This document shows, piece after piece, positions 5,533 through 6,134 of a stretch of DNA of 6,134 nucleotides. Both the position numbers and the translations under genes were made by a program. The notes beneath the pieces are model-generated. The model was given only the letters and a program-made list of their open reading frames with translations, ran no database searches and was not told the origin of the DNA. The stretch comes from Candidatus Aenigmatarchaeota archaeon. Lineage in GTDB: Archaea; EX4484-52; GLR71. The first letter of the stretch is position 1; the number at the start of each line of letters is the position of its first letter. Location: positions 1 through 6,134 of the forward strand of contig JAGLUQ010000067.1 in the NCBI GenBank assembly GCA_023134675.1, read 5' to 3'.

Positions 5533-5540
5533 TTATTAAA
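5533..5540 (+). promoter_or_regulatory. TATA-like box for the ureohydrolase-like gene
   Basis: TTATTAAA is centred about 27 bp before the ATG at 5564, the leaderless spacing seen elsewhere in the window. A better TATA match, TATAAAGT (5521-5528), lies about 39 bp from the ATG and would give a leader of some 13 nt without a Shine-Dalgarno. Which one is used cannot be settled. Confidence 0.45.
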
Positions 5541-5563
5541 GATAACTATTTTTAGCATGACTT

Positions 5564-6134
5564 ATGATAGACTGCCTTTTTGTGCCCTATAATGTTAATT
5601 ATTTCAAAAGCAATATGCACGCAATCGTTTATGATAGGCAGCTTAAAGATTTGGATCTTGATTCTGTTTTTGATTGCCTTGATAATGTCAATATCTCAAT
5701 ATTTCATCTTGACGATTATGAAAATATGAAATTTAACCAGATTATAGAGCCTCTGAAAGATTATGTAAAAGCTAAAAAACCCAGGTTGATTCTTGGTTTT
5801 AATCATGGCCTTTCTTATCCATCTATCACTGGTTTAAATCCAAAGAATATAGTTCTTGTTGATTCTCATGATGATACATATGACAAACCAGAAATAAAGT
5901 ATTTGGCAAACACAAACTGGGCAAAAAAGCTGTTGGTGGAAAATCACAGATCCAGATGGCTCTGGCTTCATACCTCTCATATATCTGAATGGAATATTAT
6001 GCCGCCTCTTTTATCATATGACAATGTGGTTGATTTTGTCAGATTTTATAATTATGAATTCAATCATGATGGAAATGATGACATCCCCAGCAATATGGTT
6101 GATGAAGCATTGACCAGATTTGTTTCAAAGAATA
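5564..6134 (+). CDS. Divergent arginase/ureohydrolase-fold protein, 3' truncated by window edge
   Basis: The frame is open from ATG 5564 to the window end (190 codons seen); an in-frame TGA lies two codons before the ATG. Two motifs match the first-half metal site of the ureohydrolase superfamily. LILGFNHGLSYPSI (75-88) fits the family's GGDHS-hxYP pattern, with His81 as the manganese ligand. IVLVDSHDDTYD (96-107) fits DAHxD, with Asp100, His102 and Asp104 all kept. The second pair of ligands (family SxDxDxxDP) would lie beyond the window. The Asp of GGDHS is replaced by Asn80 and the second Gly by Phe79, so it is not an ordinary arginase or agmatinase. The following ANTNWAKKLL and RWLWLHTSH loosely recall UPF0489/peptide-arginase proteins. 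Substrate unknown: amidinohydrolase or a peptide-modifying enzyme are possibilities. It is divergent from mtaB with its own promoter. Confidence 0.65.
   Translation, partial: MIDCLFVPYNVNYFKSNMHAIVYDRQLKDLDLDSVFDCLDNVNISIFHLDDYENMKFNQIIEPLKDYVKAKKPRLILGFNHGLSYPSITGLNPKNIVLVDSHDDTYDKPEIKYLANTNWAKKLLVENHRSRWLWLHTSHISEWNIMPPLLSYDNVVDFVRFYNYEFNHDGNDDIPSNMVDEALTRFVSKN

Overview
The window looks archaeal. It has an archaeal-type tRNA G10 methyltransferase, a MiaB-like methylthiotransferase of the MtaB/CDKAL1 type, the end of a separate PFOR beta-subunit gene, and A/T-only TATA boxes about 25-29 bp from start codons. Base composition is moderate to AT-rich. The lineage cannot be fixed from 6 kb; a euryarchaeal or DPANN-like archaeon is plausible.

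Layout. At 1-521 is the 3' end of porB (pyruvate:ferredoxin oxidoreductase, beta subunit). A 113-residue coiled-coil protein (535-876) follows as an operon partner with its own Shine-Dalgarno site. Its 3' end overlaps that of a convergent minus-strand gene (863-1519), a secreted Cys-rich zinc-dependent phospholipase C/P1-nuclease-like protein. A 545-bp divergent spacer (1520-2064) separates that gene from trmG10. The spacer holds an extremely AT-rich, G-poor tract, an abrupt composition change at about 1839 that coincides with a predicted transcription start, and a cluster of inverted and degenerate direct repeats. After trmG10 (2065-3036) comes an orphan 319-residue protein (3089-4048). Converging on it from the minus strand is a two-gene operon: mtaB (4208-5473) and a translationally coupled 50-residue single-span membrane protein (4054-4206). 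A 90-bp divergent promoter region leads to a plus-strand gene cut by the window edge (5564-6134+). It carries the first-half metal-binding motifs of the arginase/ureohydrolase fold but is very divergent.

How the genes fit together. Two genes modify tRNA (G10 in the core, t6A37 next to the anticodon). porB belongs to central carbon metabolism. The rest are uncharacterised or only assignable to a fold. The window also shows a consistent split in expression signals. Genes that begin a transcript and have a TATA box about 26-29 bp from the ATG lack a usable Shine-Dalgarno and are probably leaderless. Internal operon genes, and the orphan at 3089, carry GGTG/GGGAG-type ribosome binding sites. I see no tRNA, rRNA, CRISPR array, insertion sequence or defence system.
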